A stretch of DNA of 64,000 bases from Paenibacillus caui (lineage in GTDB: Bacteria; Bacillota; Bacilli; Paenibacillales; Paenibacillaceae). Of the stretch, positions 1 to 7,698 are shown piece by piece. Each line of letters opens with the position of its first letter. Within the stretch, counting starts at the first letter, position 1. A program made the translations under genes and the position numbers. The notes beneath the pieces were generated by a model. It did not search any database. It was not told the origin of the DNA and saw nothing but the letters and a program-made list of their open reading frames with translations. Location: NCBI RefSeq assembly GCF_019904135.1, contig NZ_JAIOGQ010000004.1:1-64000 (forward strand). Reading direction: 5' to 3'.

Positions 1-147
1 CAGGGAAAGCTGGCCAAACTGGATTGGTACATCCTGCAAAGACTGACCCGATGGTATGCCAAGAAGAGACAGCGAAAGAAGTGGATGAGCTCGTTTGCCG
101 AAGTAAAGTTCATGACCAACCAGCTCGAACTAAAGACGCTCTTGTGA
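1..147 (+). CDS. ltrA: Group II intron reverse transcriptase/maturase, C-terminal end (partial)
   Basis: The frame is open from the first base and ends at TGA 145-147, giving the last 48 residues of a protein whose start lies outside the window. The residues are basic and aromatic (KLDWYILQRLTRWYAKKR, then W and K/R-rich sequence), as in the maturase/DNA-binding tail of bacterial group II intron proteins. The catalytic intron RNA follows within 30 bp, which supports the call. In this family the protein helps the intron splice and reverse-transcribes it during retrohoming. Whether the upstream part is intact cannot be seen. Confidence 0.75.
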   Translation, partial: QGKLAKLDWYILQRLTRWYAKKRQRKKWMSSFAEVKFMTNQLELKTLL

Positions 148-247
148 TCTGCATGCACATGAATGACGAACATCGGAAAGCCGTATGAGGGAAAACCTCA
201 CGTACGGTTTGATGAGGAGGGGCAGAACTTTCTGCCCTTTACTCTAG
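148..247 (+). mobile_element. Group II intron 3' end (domains V and VI)
   Basis: Domain V is readable at about 177-210. The strand AAAGCCGTATGAGG pairs with CCTCACGTACGGTTT around a GAAA-type tip, and the catalytic AGC triad lies at 179-181. A second hairpin (GGGGCAG, AACTTT, CTGCCC, about 219-236) fits domain VI, with the intron end near 244-247. The intron and its protein together are a retroelement. It ends about 20 bp beyond the fnr stop codon, where an fnr terminator would be expected; group IIC introns are known to insert next to terminators. The exact 3' junction is inferred. Confidence 0.75.
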
Positions 248-268
248 CATATTTCCATGGCAGCCTGA

Positions 269-985
269 TTAAATGCGGCAAATTTCATTTGGACAAAGCT
301 CGCAGTGGCAAATATCCTGCAGCATGACCAAATCTTTAATGACGATCATCCCGTTCTCATAATCCAGAGCATCCTTTTTGCGCAGGTCGCTGAGCATCCG
401 GTTGACACTTTCGCGGGTAGCGCCGATCATGTTCGAAAGATCGGTGTGGGTAATCTTTTTATTGATAAGTATCGTATCCTCATGCTGCTCGCCATAGGTA
501 TTGCTCAAGCGAATAAGTGTGGAGCAAAGAGCCCCCGGCTTGCCGTACATCATCAAATCTCTGAATTTCGTTTGGGTCAAGCGATGATGAATCCCCATCC
601 ATTTCATGAAGTCAATCGCGAAATCACAATGCTGGCAAATCAGAATCTCCAAATCCTTATGCTCTACAATGCCGACTTCACAATCATCAACGACTTCAGC
701 CGTAAAGCTGTGCTTCGAGCTGAAGAACGGGTCGGCCTGGCCGATCAGGTCGCCGCGTCCATACATGTAGAGAATAAGCTCTTTGCCTTCATCCGTCGAT
801 TTCGTCATTTTAACCCGGCCGCGTTTAATATAGAACAGCTTATCCGACAAGTCGCCTTCCCAGAACAAATGGGAGCCTTGTGGATAGTTTTTTTCTTTCA
901 TCATAACCAGAAGCCGATTGAAGTTTTGTTCCGAGAAACAGTTGGTATTCCCTTGGGTTTCAACACTATTGGTTTGTTCACTCAT
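269..985 (-). CDS. fnr: Anaerobic regulator Fnr (Crp/Fnr family, [4Fe-4S])
   Basis: A 238-aa transcription factor, the same length as B. subtilis Fnr. An N-terminal cyclic-nucleotide-binding fold (about 20-140) is followed by a helix-turn-helix whose recognition region reads TDLSNMIGATRESVNRML (about 181-198). The C-terminal tail carries Cys226, 228, 231 and 236; the 228-231-236 spacing is that of the iron-sulfur ligands of Bacillus Fnr, and Asp143 probably matches the reported fourth ligand, Asp141. Such proteins sense oxygen through the cluster and bind TGTGA-N6-TCACA sites. Matching sites lie upstream of the neighbouring adhE and pflBA, so this is probably their local activator. A TATAAT -10 lies on the minus strand at 1033-1038. 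Transcription is divergent from adhE. Confidence 0.93.
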   Translation of the reverse strand: MSEQTNSVETQGNTNCFSEQNFNRLLVMMKEKNYPQGSHLFWEGDLSDKLFYIKRGRVKMTKSTDEGKELILYMYGRGDLIGQADPFFSSKHSFTAEVVDDCEVGIVEHKDLEILICQHCDFAIDFMKWMGIHHRLTQTKFRDLMMYGKPGALCSTLIRLSNTYGEQHEDTILINKKITHTDLSNMIGATRESVNRMLSDLRKKDALDYENGMIVIKDLVMLQDICHCELCPNEICRI

Positions 986-1099
986 TATTGGTTGCCCCTT
1001 TATACTCCAAATTTTTCTGAAATTTTAAATTAATTATAACCTGTATAAAACGGGATGTGTGGCTTTTGCAGGCGGAAAAAGTGGCGAAATTTTTAACAT

Positions 1100-1115
1100 T
1101 GTGACTAATTTCACT
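1100..1115. promoter_or_regulatory. Fnr-type site in the fnr-adhE intergenic region
   Basis: TGTGA-CTAATT-TCACT, one mismatch from the TGTGA-N6-TCACA palindrome. It lies about 80 bp upstream of the probable fnr start point and about 210 bp upstream of the adhE promoter. Autoregulation of fnr is possible but inferred. Confidence 0.5.
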
Positions 1116-1279
1116 TTAAATATGGATTCATTGGTTTAAACATAACAAAAAAATGAGGATGATTGCAACGAGCTTAAGACGGAAGGTTGGCAGCGAAAAA
1201 ACTGGTTTAACCGGGTCAATGGGGCAGAAACGAAAAGGAAGAAGACGATGAAAAGACTATTTTTCATAAAAATAATGTT

Positions 1280-1295
1280 TGTGAAAAAATTCACT
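1280..1295. promoter_or_regulatory. Fnr/Rex-type operator of adhE (site 1)
   Basis: TGTGA-AAAAAT-TCACT. Candidate -10 hexamers TATGCT (1314-1319) and TATGAT (1319-1324) place the site centre about 39-44 bp upstream of the likely start point, the usual class II activator position. The wider TTGTGAA-N4-TTCAC pattern also fits the NADH-sensing repressor Rex, a known adhE regulator in Gram-positives, so the bound protein cannot be decided from sequence. Confidence 0.6.
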
Positions 1296-1329
1296 TTACA
1301 AAATTAAAATTGTTATGCTATGATGAGTA

Positions 1330-1345
1330 CGTGAATAAATTCACA
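1330..1345. promoter_or_regulatory. Fnr/Rex-type operator of adhE (site 2)
   Basis: CGTGA-ATAAAT-TCACA, with GTGAATAAATTCAC forming a near-perfect palindrome. It sits at or just after the predicted adhE start point, a position more typical of repression, so Rex is a reasonable candidate for this copy. Confidence 0.5.
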
Positions 1346-1363
1346 AACATTTTAAAGCGAAAA

Positions 1364-1388
1364 ACTTTGTAACAAAGTGTTACAAAGT
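1364..1388. promoter_or_regulatory. Perfect 11-bp inverted repeat before the adhE ribosome-binding site
   Basis: ACTTTGTAACA, then AAG, then its exact reverse complement TGTTACAAAGT. It lies in the adhE leader about 10 nt before the SD GGGAGG (1397-1402). It could be an operator or an mRNA hairpin. I do not recognise a regulator for this sequence. Confidence 0.5.
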
Positions 1389-1411
1389 AATATCCTGGGA
1401 GGATGAGAGAG

Positions 1412-4027
1412 ATGGCCGTTAAAAATGAAGCGACCACCAACGCACAGCCAACTGCAGCGGAGTATGTTCAAGGTCTGATTGACAAAGCAAAGAAAGCTTC
1501 CGAAGCTTTTTCCAGCATGAACCAGGAACAAATAGACGATATTGTGCAGGCCATGGCTCTGGCCGGACTCGACAAGCACATGTATCTCGCTAAGAAAGCC
1601 ATAGAAGAAACCGGACGCGGGGTATATGAAGACAAAATCATCAAAAACATGTTTGCAACAGAATACATCTGGCACAGCATCAAGAACAACAAAACAGTCG
1701 GCGTTATTGAAGACAACGAATTCGAATACTACCAAAAGATTGCCGAACCTGTCGGCATCATCATGGGGATTACTCCGGTAACGAACCCGACTTCAACAAC
1801 GATTTTCAAATCTCTGATCGCGATCAAGACACGCAACCCGATCATTTTCGGCTTCCACCCGTCAGCCCAGGAATGCAGCCGCGAAGCAGCCAAAATTCTG
1901 CTGGAAGCAGCAATCAAGCATGGCGCTCCCGAAGATTGTATCCAATGGATCGAAGCTCCTTCCATGGACAAAACGGGTGCGCTTATGAACCATCCAGACG
2001 TAGCCTGCATCCTGGCAACCGGCGGTTCCGCAATGGTGAAAGCGGCATACAGCTGCGGGAAACCCGCTCTCGGCGTAGGACCCGGCAACGTTCCTTGCTT
2101 CATTGAGAAGAGCGCCGACCTGGATCAAGCGGTTAACGATTTGATCTTGTCCAAGACGTTCGATAACGGCATGATTTGCGCTTCCGAGCAAGCGGTCATT
2201 ATTGAAGAGCCTGTTTTTGATCAAGTGAAGAAGAAAATGATCGCGAACGGCTGCTACTTCGTCAACAAGGAAGAAGCCGCCAAACTGACGGCTGGGGCTA
2301 TCATTGCCGATAAATGCGCCGTAAATCCTTCGATTGTAGGCCAGCCTGCCGTTAAGATCGCTGAAATGTGCGGGATTCAAGTTCCTGCGGGAACCAAAAT
2401 CCTGGTGGCTGAAATTGAGGGAGTTGGACCTAAATATCCGTTGTCTGCCGAAAAGCTCAGCCCGGTACTGGCTTGCTATAAAGTGAAGACAGCAGAACAA
2501 GGCATTGACCTTGCTGAAGAAATCGTTCATTTTGGCGGTATGGGCCACTCGTCGGTGATTCATTCCAATAATGAAGAGATTATTCAAAAGTTCTCGGATC
2601 GGATGCCAACCTGCCGGATTCTGGTGAACCAACCTTCTTCGCAAGGCGGTATCGGCGACATCTACAACACGAACCTGCCATCCCTGACACTCGGCTGCGG
2701 TTCTTACGGACGCAACAGCTTGTCGCAGAACGTTTCAGCCGTAAACCTGATCAACGTGAAAAGGGTGAATCATCGTACCGTGAACATGCAGTGGTTTAAA
2801 GTACCTTCCAAGATTTATTTTGAAAGAGGCGCTACGCAATATCTTGCCAAAATGACGGATATCAGCCGCGTCATGATCGTAACCGACCCGATGATGGTCA
2901 AACTCGGTTATGTGGAAAAAGTGGAGCATTATCTGCGTCAGCGCCAAACGCCTGTTGCCATCGAAGTGTTCTCGGATGTTGAACCGGATCCATCGACAAC
3001 AACCGTTGCACGCGGTACGGAGCTGATGGCCAAATTCCAGCCGGACTGCATCATCGCGCTTGGCGGCGGTTCGCCAATGGATGCCGCGAAAGGCATGTGG
3101 CTGTTCTATGAATACCCGGATACCGATTTCCACAATTTGAAACAAAAATTCATGGATATTCGCAAACGGACGTACAAATACCCGAGCCTGGGTCAAAAAG
3201 CAAAATTTGTTGCGATTCCGACAACTTCGGGCACAGGTTCGGAAGTAACGCCATTCGCTGTCATCACGAACAAAGAGAGCGGCAATACCAAGTATCCTTT
3301 GGCTGACTATGAACTTACGCCGGACGTAGCGATCATCGACCCGGAATTCGTCTACAGCTTGCCGAAAGTAGCTGTTGCCGACACCGGTATGGACGTATTG
3401 ACACATGCGATTGAAGCCTATGTATCGGTTATGGCGAGCGACTATACCGATGGCCTTGCCATCAAAGCGATCCAGCTGGTATTTGGGTACCTGGAGAAAT
3501 CGGCGCTGACCGGCGACAAGCTGGCCCGGGAAAAAATGCATAACGCTTCTACATTGGCAGGTATGGCCTTTGCAAACGCCTTCCTGGGAATTAACCACAG
3601 CTTGGCTCATAAATGGGGCGGACAATACCACACGGCGCATGGACGCACTAATGCAATCCTGATGCCGCACGTTATCCGCTACAATGCGAGGAAACCAACG
3701 AAATTCGCAGCATGGCCTAAATACAGAAACTTCGTGGCGGACCAACGTTATGCCGAAATCGCCCGCATTCTGGGACTGCCTGCGCGCACAACCGAGGAAG
3801 GCGTGAAGAGCCTGATCAATGCGATTCGCGATCTGAACAGAAAACTGGGCATCCCTGAATCCTTCCAGGAGCTAGGCTTTGATCCGAAAGATTTCGAATC
3901 GCGTGTTGACTACCTTGCAGACCGCGCATTTGAAGACCAATGTACAACTGCGAACCCTAAACTTCCGCTCGTAACCGAACTGGCAGAAGTGTACAGAGAC
4001 GCCTTCTACGGCAGATTTGAAGAGTAA
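1412..4027 (+). CDS. adhE: Bifunctional acetaldehyde-CoA/alcohol dehydrogenase AdhE
   Basis: An 871-aa enzyme converting acetyl-CoA to acetaldehyde and then ethanol with two NADH, regenerating NAD+ in fermentation. The N-terminal half is an aldehyde dehydrogenase domain with catalytic Cys256 in NGMICASEQ. The C-terminal half is an iron-dependent alcohol dehydrogenase, with the GGGSPMDAAK nucleotide-binding stretch and the His-rich metal region NHSLAHKWGGQYHTAHGR near residues 728-746. Length and order match the family. An ATG at 1403 abuts the SD GGGAGG (1397-1402) and cannot be used, so ATG 1412 (9 nt spacing, MAVKNEA) is the start. It is flanked by Fnr/Rex-type sites, with pflBA next, so acetyl-CoA from pyruvate-formate lyase feeds this enzyme. 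Confidence 0.97.
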   Translation: MAVKNEATTNAQPTAAEYVQGLIDKAKKASEAFSSMNQEQIDDIVQAMALAGLDKHMYLAKKAIEETGRGVYEDKIIKNMFATEYIWHSIKNNKTVGVIEDNEFEYYQKIAEPVGIIMGITPVTNPTSTTIFKSLIAIKTRNPIIFGFHPSAQECSREAAKILLEAAIKHGAPEDCIQWIEAPSMDKTGALMNHPDVACILATGGSAMVKAAYSCGKPALGVGPGNVPCFIEKSADLDQAVNDLILSKTFDNGMICASEQAVIIEEPVFDQVKKKMIANGCYFVNKEEAAKLTAGAIIADKCAVNPSIVGQPAVKIAEMCGIQVPAGTKILVAEIEGVGPKYPLSAEKLSPVLACYKVKTAEQGIDLAEEIVHFGGMGHSSVIHSNNEEIIQKFSDRMPTCRILVNQPSSQGGIGDIYNTNLPSLTLGCGSYGRNSLSQNVSAVNLINVKRVNHRTVNMQWFKVPSKIYFERGATQYLAKMTDISRVMIVTDPMMVKLGYVEKVEHYLRQRQTPVAIEVFSDVEPDPSTTTVARGTELMAKFQPDCIIALGGGSPMDAAKGMWLFYEYPDTDFHNLKQKFMDIRKRTYKYPSLGQKAKFVAIPTTSGTGSEVTPFAVITNKESGNTKYPLADYELTPDVAIIDPEFVYSLPKVAVADTGMDVLTHAIEAYVSVMASDYTDGLAIKAIQLVFGYLEKSALTGDKLAREKMHNASTLAGMAFANAFLGINHSLAHKWGGQYHTAHGRTNAILMPHVIRYNARKPTKFAAWPKYRNFVADQRYAEIARILGLPARTTEEGVKSLINAIRDLNRKLGIPESFQELGFDPKDFESRVDYLADRAFEDQCTTANPKLPLVTELAEVYRDAFYGRFEE

Positions 4028-4045
4028 TAGAAAGATTGTGAAAAA

Positions 4046-4082
4046 AGTGACAAATATCACCCGAAAAGTGATATTTGTCACA
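4046..4082. promoter_or_regulatory. Two adjacent Fnr-like sites forming a 14-bp inverted repeat upstream of pflB
   Basis: GTGACAAATATCAC (4047-4060) and GTGATATTTGTCAC (4068-4081) are exact reverse complements around CCGAAAA. Each arm also reads as an Fnr-like site: AGTGA-CAAATA-TCACC (4046-4061) and AGTGA-TATTTG-TCACA (4067-4082). The second is centred about 45 bp before the start predicted from the TATAAT at 4108-4113. In RNA the same repeat would form a strong hairpin just after adhE, but no T-tract follows, so a terminator role is doubtful. Confidence 0.6.
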
Positions 4083-4107
4083 TCCTTTTACGCAGGGGAT
4101 AAGCTAA

Positions 4108-4113
4108 TATAAT
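4108..4113 (+). promoter_or_regulatory. Predicted pflB -10 element
   Basis: A consensus TATAAT with no good -35 hexamer 17 bp upstream. Instead an Fnr-like site (4067-4082) sits where an activator would compensate. The predicted transcript start near 4120 leaves a leader of about 160 nt. Confidence 0.5.
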
Positions 4114-4187
4114 GGCATAAAAGATCCCGCACGGCATGATGGGAACAGCGGATATAGCATCGAAACTGGCCTCATCAGACTCTGAGT

Positions 4188-4203
4188 TGTGAAATACATC
4201 ACA
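4188..4203. promoter_or_regulatory. Perfect Fnr site upstream of pflB
   Basis: TGTGA-AATACA-TCACA matches the Fnr/Crp consensus exactly. It lies 75 bp before the pflB start, downstream of the TATAAT at 4108, so it either serves a second promoter closer to pflB or represses the upstream one. No clear -10 was found immediately downstream. Confidence 0.65.
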
Positions 4204-4278
4204 AATTTTAGGGATCTAGAGGCGGAGGATAACCTTCAAGCCTTCGTACTCCAAACTATATAAATGGAGGGAATACAA

Positions 4279-6540
4279 ATGTCGGTGATTGAAAGAGAAG
4301 TTACGAATGCACAACCGGGTTGGAGAGGTTTTAAAGGCGGCAAATGGGAAAAAGAAGTGAATGTCCGCGACTTTATCGCGCAAAACATCACTCCTTATTA
4401 CGGAAATGAGTCTTTCCTTCAAGGCGCAACTCAAAATACGAAAGACCTTTGGAAAATTGTATCCGATTTGTCCAAAAAAGAACGCGAAGCAGGCGGCGTA
4501 CTGGATGTTGATGTGAATACGCCAGCTACGATCGTATCCCACAAACCAGGCTATCTGGATAAAGAAAAAGAACAAATCGTTGGTGTGCAAACCGATGAGC
4601 CATTCAAACGCTCCCTTCAACCATTCGGCGGGATCCGGATGATGATCGATGCTTGCAAAGCATACGGTTTTGAAGTTCCTGAGCAAATCGTGAAGATGTT
4701 TACGGATATCCGCAAAACACATAACCAAGGCGTGTTTGATGCATATACTCCTGAAATGAGAGCAGCGCGTAAAGCCGGGATTATTACCGGACTTCCTGAC
4801 GCATACGGCCGCGGCCGCATCATCGGCGACTATCGCCGGGTAGCTCTTTACGGTACTGACTTCCTTGTTGCGCAAAAGAAACAAGAACAAAGAGAGCTTG
4901 AAGTAGATGTGATTGATGAAGATGTGATTCGTCTTCGTGAAGAGCTTTCCGAACAAATTCGCGCGCTTGGCGAATTGAAGGAAATGGCTGCCATGCACGG
5001 ATTTGATATTTCGAAACCGGCTGCTACAGCCAAAGAAGCTTTCCAATGGGTATACTTCGGTTACCTCGCTGCTGTTAAGGAACAAAACGGTGCGGCAATG
5101 TCCCTTGGACGCGTATCCTCCTTCCTTGATGCTTATATCGAACGCGACCTGGCTGAAGGAACATTGACAGAACAAGAAGCGCAAGAACTGGTTGACCATT
5201 TTGTAATGAAACTGCGGATCGTTAAATTCCTGCGTACTCCAGAATATAACGAACTGTTCAGCGGCGACCCTACATGGGTAACGGAATCCATTGGCGGTAT
5301 GGCCGTAGACGGCAAAACTCGCGTCACCAAGAACAGCTTCCGCTTCTTGCATACTTTGTACAATCTGGGACCGGCTCCGGAACCAAACCTTACCGTTCTC
5401 TGGTCCGAGAATCTGCCTGAAAGCTTCAAGAAATTCTGCTCGAAAGTATCTATTGAAACCAGTGCCATCCAATATGAGAACGACGATTTGATGCGTCCGA
5501 TTTACGGCGATGATTATGGTATCGCCTGCTGCGTATCCGCTATGGAAATCGGCAAACAAATGCAGTTCTTCGGCGCCCGCGCGAACCTGGCAAAAGTTCT
5601 GCTGTATGCCGTCAACGGCGGTAAAGACGAAAAATCAGGCGTTCAAGTAGGACCTGAATATCCGGCTATCACTTCAGAAGTGCTGGATTACAATGAAGTT
5701 AAGAAACGTTTGATTCCTATGATGGAATGGCTCGCAAAACTTTATGTAAATGCGCTGAATGTCATTCACTACATGCACGATAAATATTCTTACGAAAGAA
5801 TTGAAATGGCTCTCCATGACCGTGACATTCTTCGGACAATGGCTTGCGGTATCGCCGGTCTGTCTGTAGCAACCGACTCCCTGAGCGCTATCAAATATGC
5901 CAAAGTAAAACCGATCCGCAACGAACAAGGCATTGCCGTTGATTTTGAAATCGAAGGTGAATTCCCTTGCTACGGCAACAATGACGACCGCGTTGACAGC
6001 ATTGCCGTTGATCTTGTGGAAACCTTCATGGGCATGATTCGCAAACACAAAACGTACCGGAACGCATTGCCTACTCAATCCATTCTGACCATTACTTCTA
6101 ACGTTGTGTATGGTAAGAAAACAGGTACTACACCGGACGGACGCAAAGCCGGTCAACCGTTTGCACCTGGTGCGAACCCAATGCACGGACGCGACAAGAA
6201 AGGTGCTCTTGCATCCCTGAGCTCTGTAGCGAAACTGCCTTACGAGCACAGCCTTGACGGTATTTCCAACACCTTCTCCATCGTTCCTAAGGCGCTTGGT
6301 AAAGAAGCTGAAACTCGCAAGAGCAACCTGGTAGCGATGATGGACGGATACTTCGGCGGCCATGCGCATCACCTGAACGTTAACGTCTTTGACCGTGAGC
6401 AGCTGCTTGACGCCATGGAGCATCCGGAGAACTATCCGCAGCTTACGATTCGCGTATCCGGTTATGCCGTTAACTTCATCAAACTGAGTCGTGAACAACA
6501 ACTGGATGTCATCAGCCGGACATTCCACGAATCGATGTAA
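4279..6540 (+). CDS. pflB: Formate C-acetyltransferase (pyruvate-formate lyase)
   Basis: A 753-aa glycyl-radical enzyme that cleaves pyruvate with CoA to acetyl-CoA and formate in the anaerobic cytoplasm. The catalytic Cys417-Cys418 pair lies in [11 protein letters not shown] and the radical Gly728 in RVSGYAVNF near the C terminus, both as in the E. coli enzyme. The ATG at 4279 has SD GGAGG (4266-4270) 8 nt before it; an upstream in-frame ATG at 4264 overlaps that SD and is rejected. It sits between adhE and its activase gene. The Fnr sites upstream suggest induction without oxygen. Confidence 0.97.
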   Translation: MSVIEREVTNAQPGWRGFKGGKWEKEVNVRDFIAQNITPYYGNESFLQGATQNTKDLWKIVSDLSKKEREAGGVLDVDVNTPATIVSHKPGYLDKEKEQIVGVQTDEPFKRSLQPFGGIRMMIDACKAYGFEVPEQIVKMFTDIRKTHNQGVFDAYTPEMRAARKAGIITGLPDAYGRGRIIGDYRRVALYGTDFLVAQKKQEQRELEVDVIDEDVIRLREELSEQIRALGELKEMAAMHGFDISKPAATAKEAFQWVYFGYLAAVKEQNGAAMSLGRVSSFLDAYIERDLAEGTLTEQEAQELVDHFVMKLRIVKFLRTPEYNELFSGDPTWVTESIGGMAVDGKTRVTKNSFRFLHTLYNLGPAPEPNLTVLWSENLPESFKKFCSKVSIETSAIQYENDDLMRPIYGDDYGIACCVSAMEIGKQMQFFGARANLAKVLLYAVNGGKDEKSGVQVGPEYPAITSEVLDYNEVKKRLIPMMEWLAKLYVNALNVIHYMHDKYSYERIEMALHDRDILRTMACGIAGLSVATDSLSAIKYAKVKPIRNEQGIAVDFEIEGEFPCYGNNDDRVDSIAVDLVETFMGMIRKHKTYRNALPTQSILTITSNVVYGKKTGTTPDGRKAGQPFAPGANPMHGRDKKGALASLSSVAKLPYEHSLDGISNTFSIVPKALGKEAETRKSNLVAMMDGYFGGHAHHLNVNVFDREQLLDAMEHPENYPQLTIRVSGYAVNFIKLSREQQLDVISRTFHESM

Positions 6541-6588
6541 TCCAAGGGTATATATTTCCTGCAGCCCCTGCAGAAAGGATGACGTAAC

Positions 6589-7356
6589 ATGATTAAAGGG
6601 CATATACACTCATTGGAAACTTTCGGAACGGTCGATGGCCCCGGAATACGTTTCGTACTCTTTATGCAGGGGTGTCTCCTGAAATGCCAGTACTGCCACA
6701 ATCCGGACACATGGAATCTTGAAGGCGGCAAGGATATGACGCTGGAAGAGGTGCTCTCCGAAATTGAACCGTATCTCCGTTACTATCGTAATTCCGGCGG
6801 CGGATTAACCGTCTCCGGCGGAGAAGCTACCCTTCAGGCTCAGTTTGTTACCGAATTGTTCCGCGAAGTGAAGCGGCGCTGGAATCTTCATACGACACTG
6901 GATACCAACGGATATAATGATGGGGACAAAATCAAGGATTTGCTCGATGTAACGGATCTGGTGCTGCTTGACCTGAAGCACATCGACAACGAGAAGCATA
7001 TCAAGCTAACTGGTAAACCAAACGAGCGCATGCTCGCAATGGCCCGGTGGCTGTCGGATCATAACCGCCCGATGTGGATCAGACATGTGCTAGTTCCCGG
7101 CATCAACACGGATGAAGAGGATTTGCTCCGGCTTGGCCGATTTATGGGCGGTTTGGACGCGGTAGAGAAATTTGAAATTTTACCGTATCACCAAATGGGA
7201 GTATACAAATGGGAAGCCTTGAAGTGGGAATATCCGCTTGAGGGCGTGCCTTCTCCAACTTCCGAAGAGGTTGACAGAGCCTACCGTCTTGTTGAGCAAG
7301 GCATGAAAGAAGCATATGTGGACAAAGTGATCAGCGGAATAACGTCCCGCCAATAA
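6589..7356 (+). CDS. pflA: Pyruvate-formate lyase activating enzyme (radical SAM)
   Basis: A 255-aa radical SAM enzyme that installs the glycyl radical on PflB using S-adenosylmethionine and a [4Fe-4S] cluster. The cluster motif CxxxCxxC is at Cys29, Cys33 and Cys36 (GCLLKCQYCHNP), and the SAM-binding GGE (SGGEATLQ) is near residue 78. It starts 48 bp after pflB with SD AAAGGATG and no terminator between, so the two genes are cotranscribed. A strong terminator follows. Confidence 0.96.
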   Translation: MIKGHIHSLETFGTVDGPGIRFVLFMQGCLLKCQYCHNPDTWNLEGGKDMTLEEVLSEIEPYLRYYRNSGGGLTVSGGEATLQAQFVTELFREVKRRWNLHTTLDTNGYNDGDKIKDLLDVTDLVLLDLKHIDNEKHIKLTGKPNERMLAMARWLSDHNRPMWIRHVLVPGINTDEEDLLRLGRFMGGLDAVEKFEILPYHQMGVYKWEALKWEYPLEGVPSPTSEEVDRAYRLVEQGMKEAYVDKVISGITSRQ

Positions 7357-7376
7357 AATGATGCGTAAATAACAAC

Positions 7377-7431
7377 GAAAGCGGTGAACGCTCACTTCGT
7401 GTGAGGCTGAACCGCTTTCTTTTTGTTTTTT
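7377..7431 (+). terminator. Terminator of pflBA
   Basis: GAAAGCGGT (7377-7385) pairs with ACCGCTTTC (7411-7419), with an inner hairpin, followed by TTTTTGTTTTTT. Confidence 0.9.
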
Positions 7432-7698
7432 AGATGCGCGTTGGTAAAGTTCTAGCAGAGCGGAACAGCCCAGTGGTAAGCTTCCTGTCAGCTTGAATGA
7501 AATGTACAGAATCGAAACGGGAATCGTTTAGAAGGTCTGGACGAAGTATAACAATCGGAAGAACCTGCCTTAATTCTCGGCAATTCTACCGGATTTTTCT
7601 TTTTTTTCGGAAGTTTAGAAACTTTTCGGGCTGCAAAGCGTTTAATAGAATGTGACTTTTGAACGATTGGTTCAAATACAGACATAAAGGAGCCTACA
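7432..7698. other. Intergenic region upstream of the PKD/CuAO-N secreted protein
   Basis: A 267-bp gap with no supported gene. It holds T-rich tracts near 7592-7607 and a short palindrome AAGTTT-AG-AAACTT (about 7610-7623). No confident promoter or operator was identified. Confidence 0.5.

Noticed and set aside
305-1033. 242-codon plus-strand frame opposite fnr
   Set aside because: It lies wholly antisense to a clear Fnr gene with all cluster cysteines and has no SD or recognisable domain.
2735-3745. 336-codon minus-strand frame inside adhE
   Set aside because: Antisense shadow of a highly conserved gene; composition is low in protein-like patterns and no start signals exist.
4047-4081. Hairpin after adhE as a classical terminator
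   Set aside because: The 14-bp stem is perfect but no T-tract follows and the arms read as Fnr sites, so an operator role explains it better.
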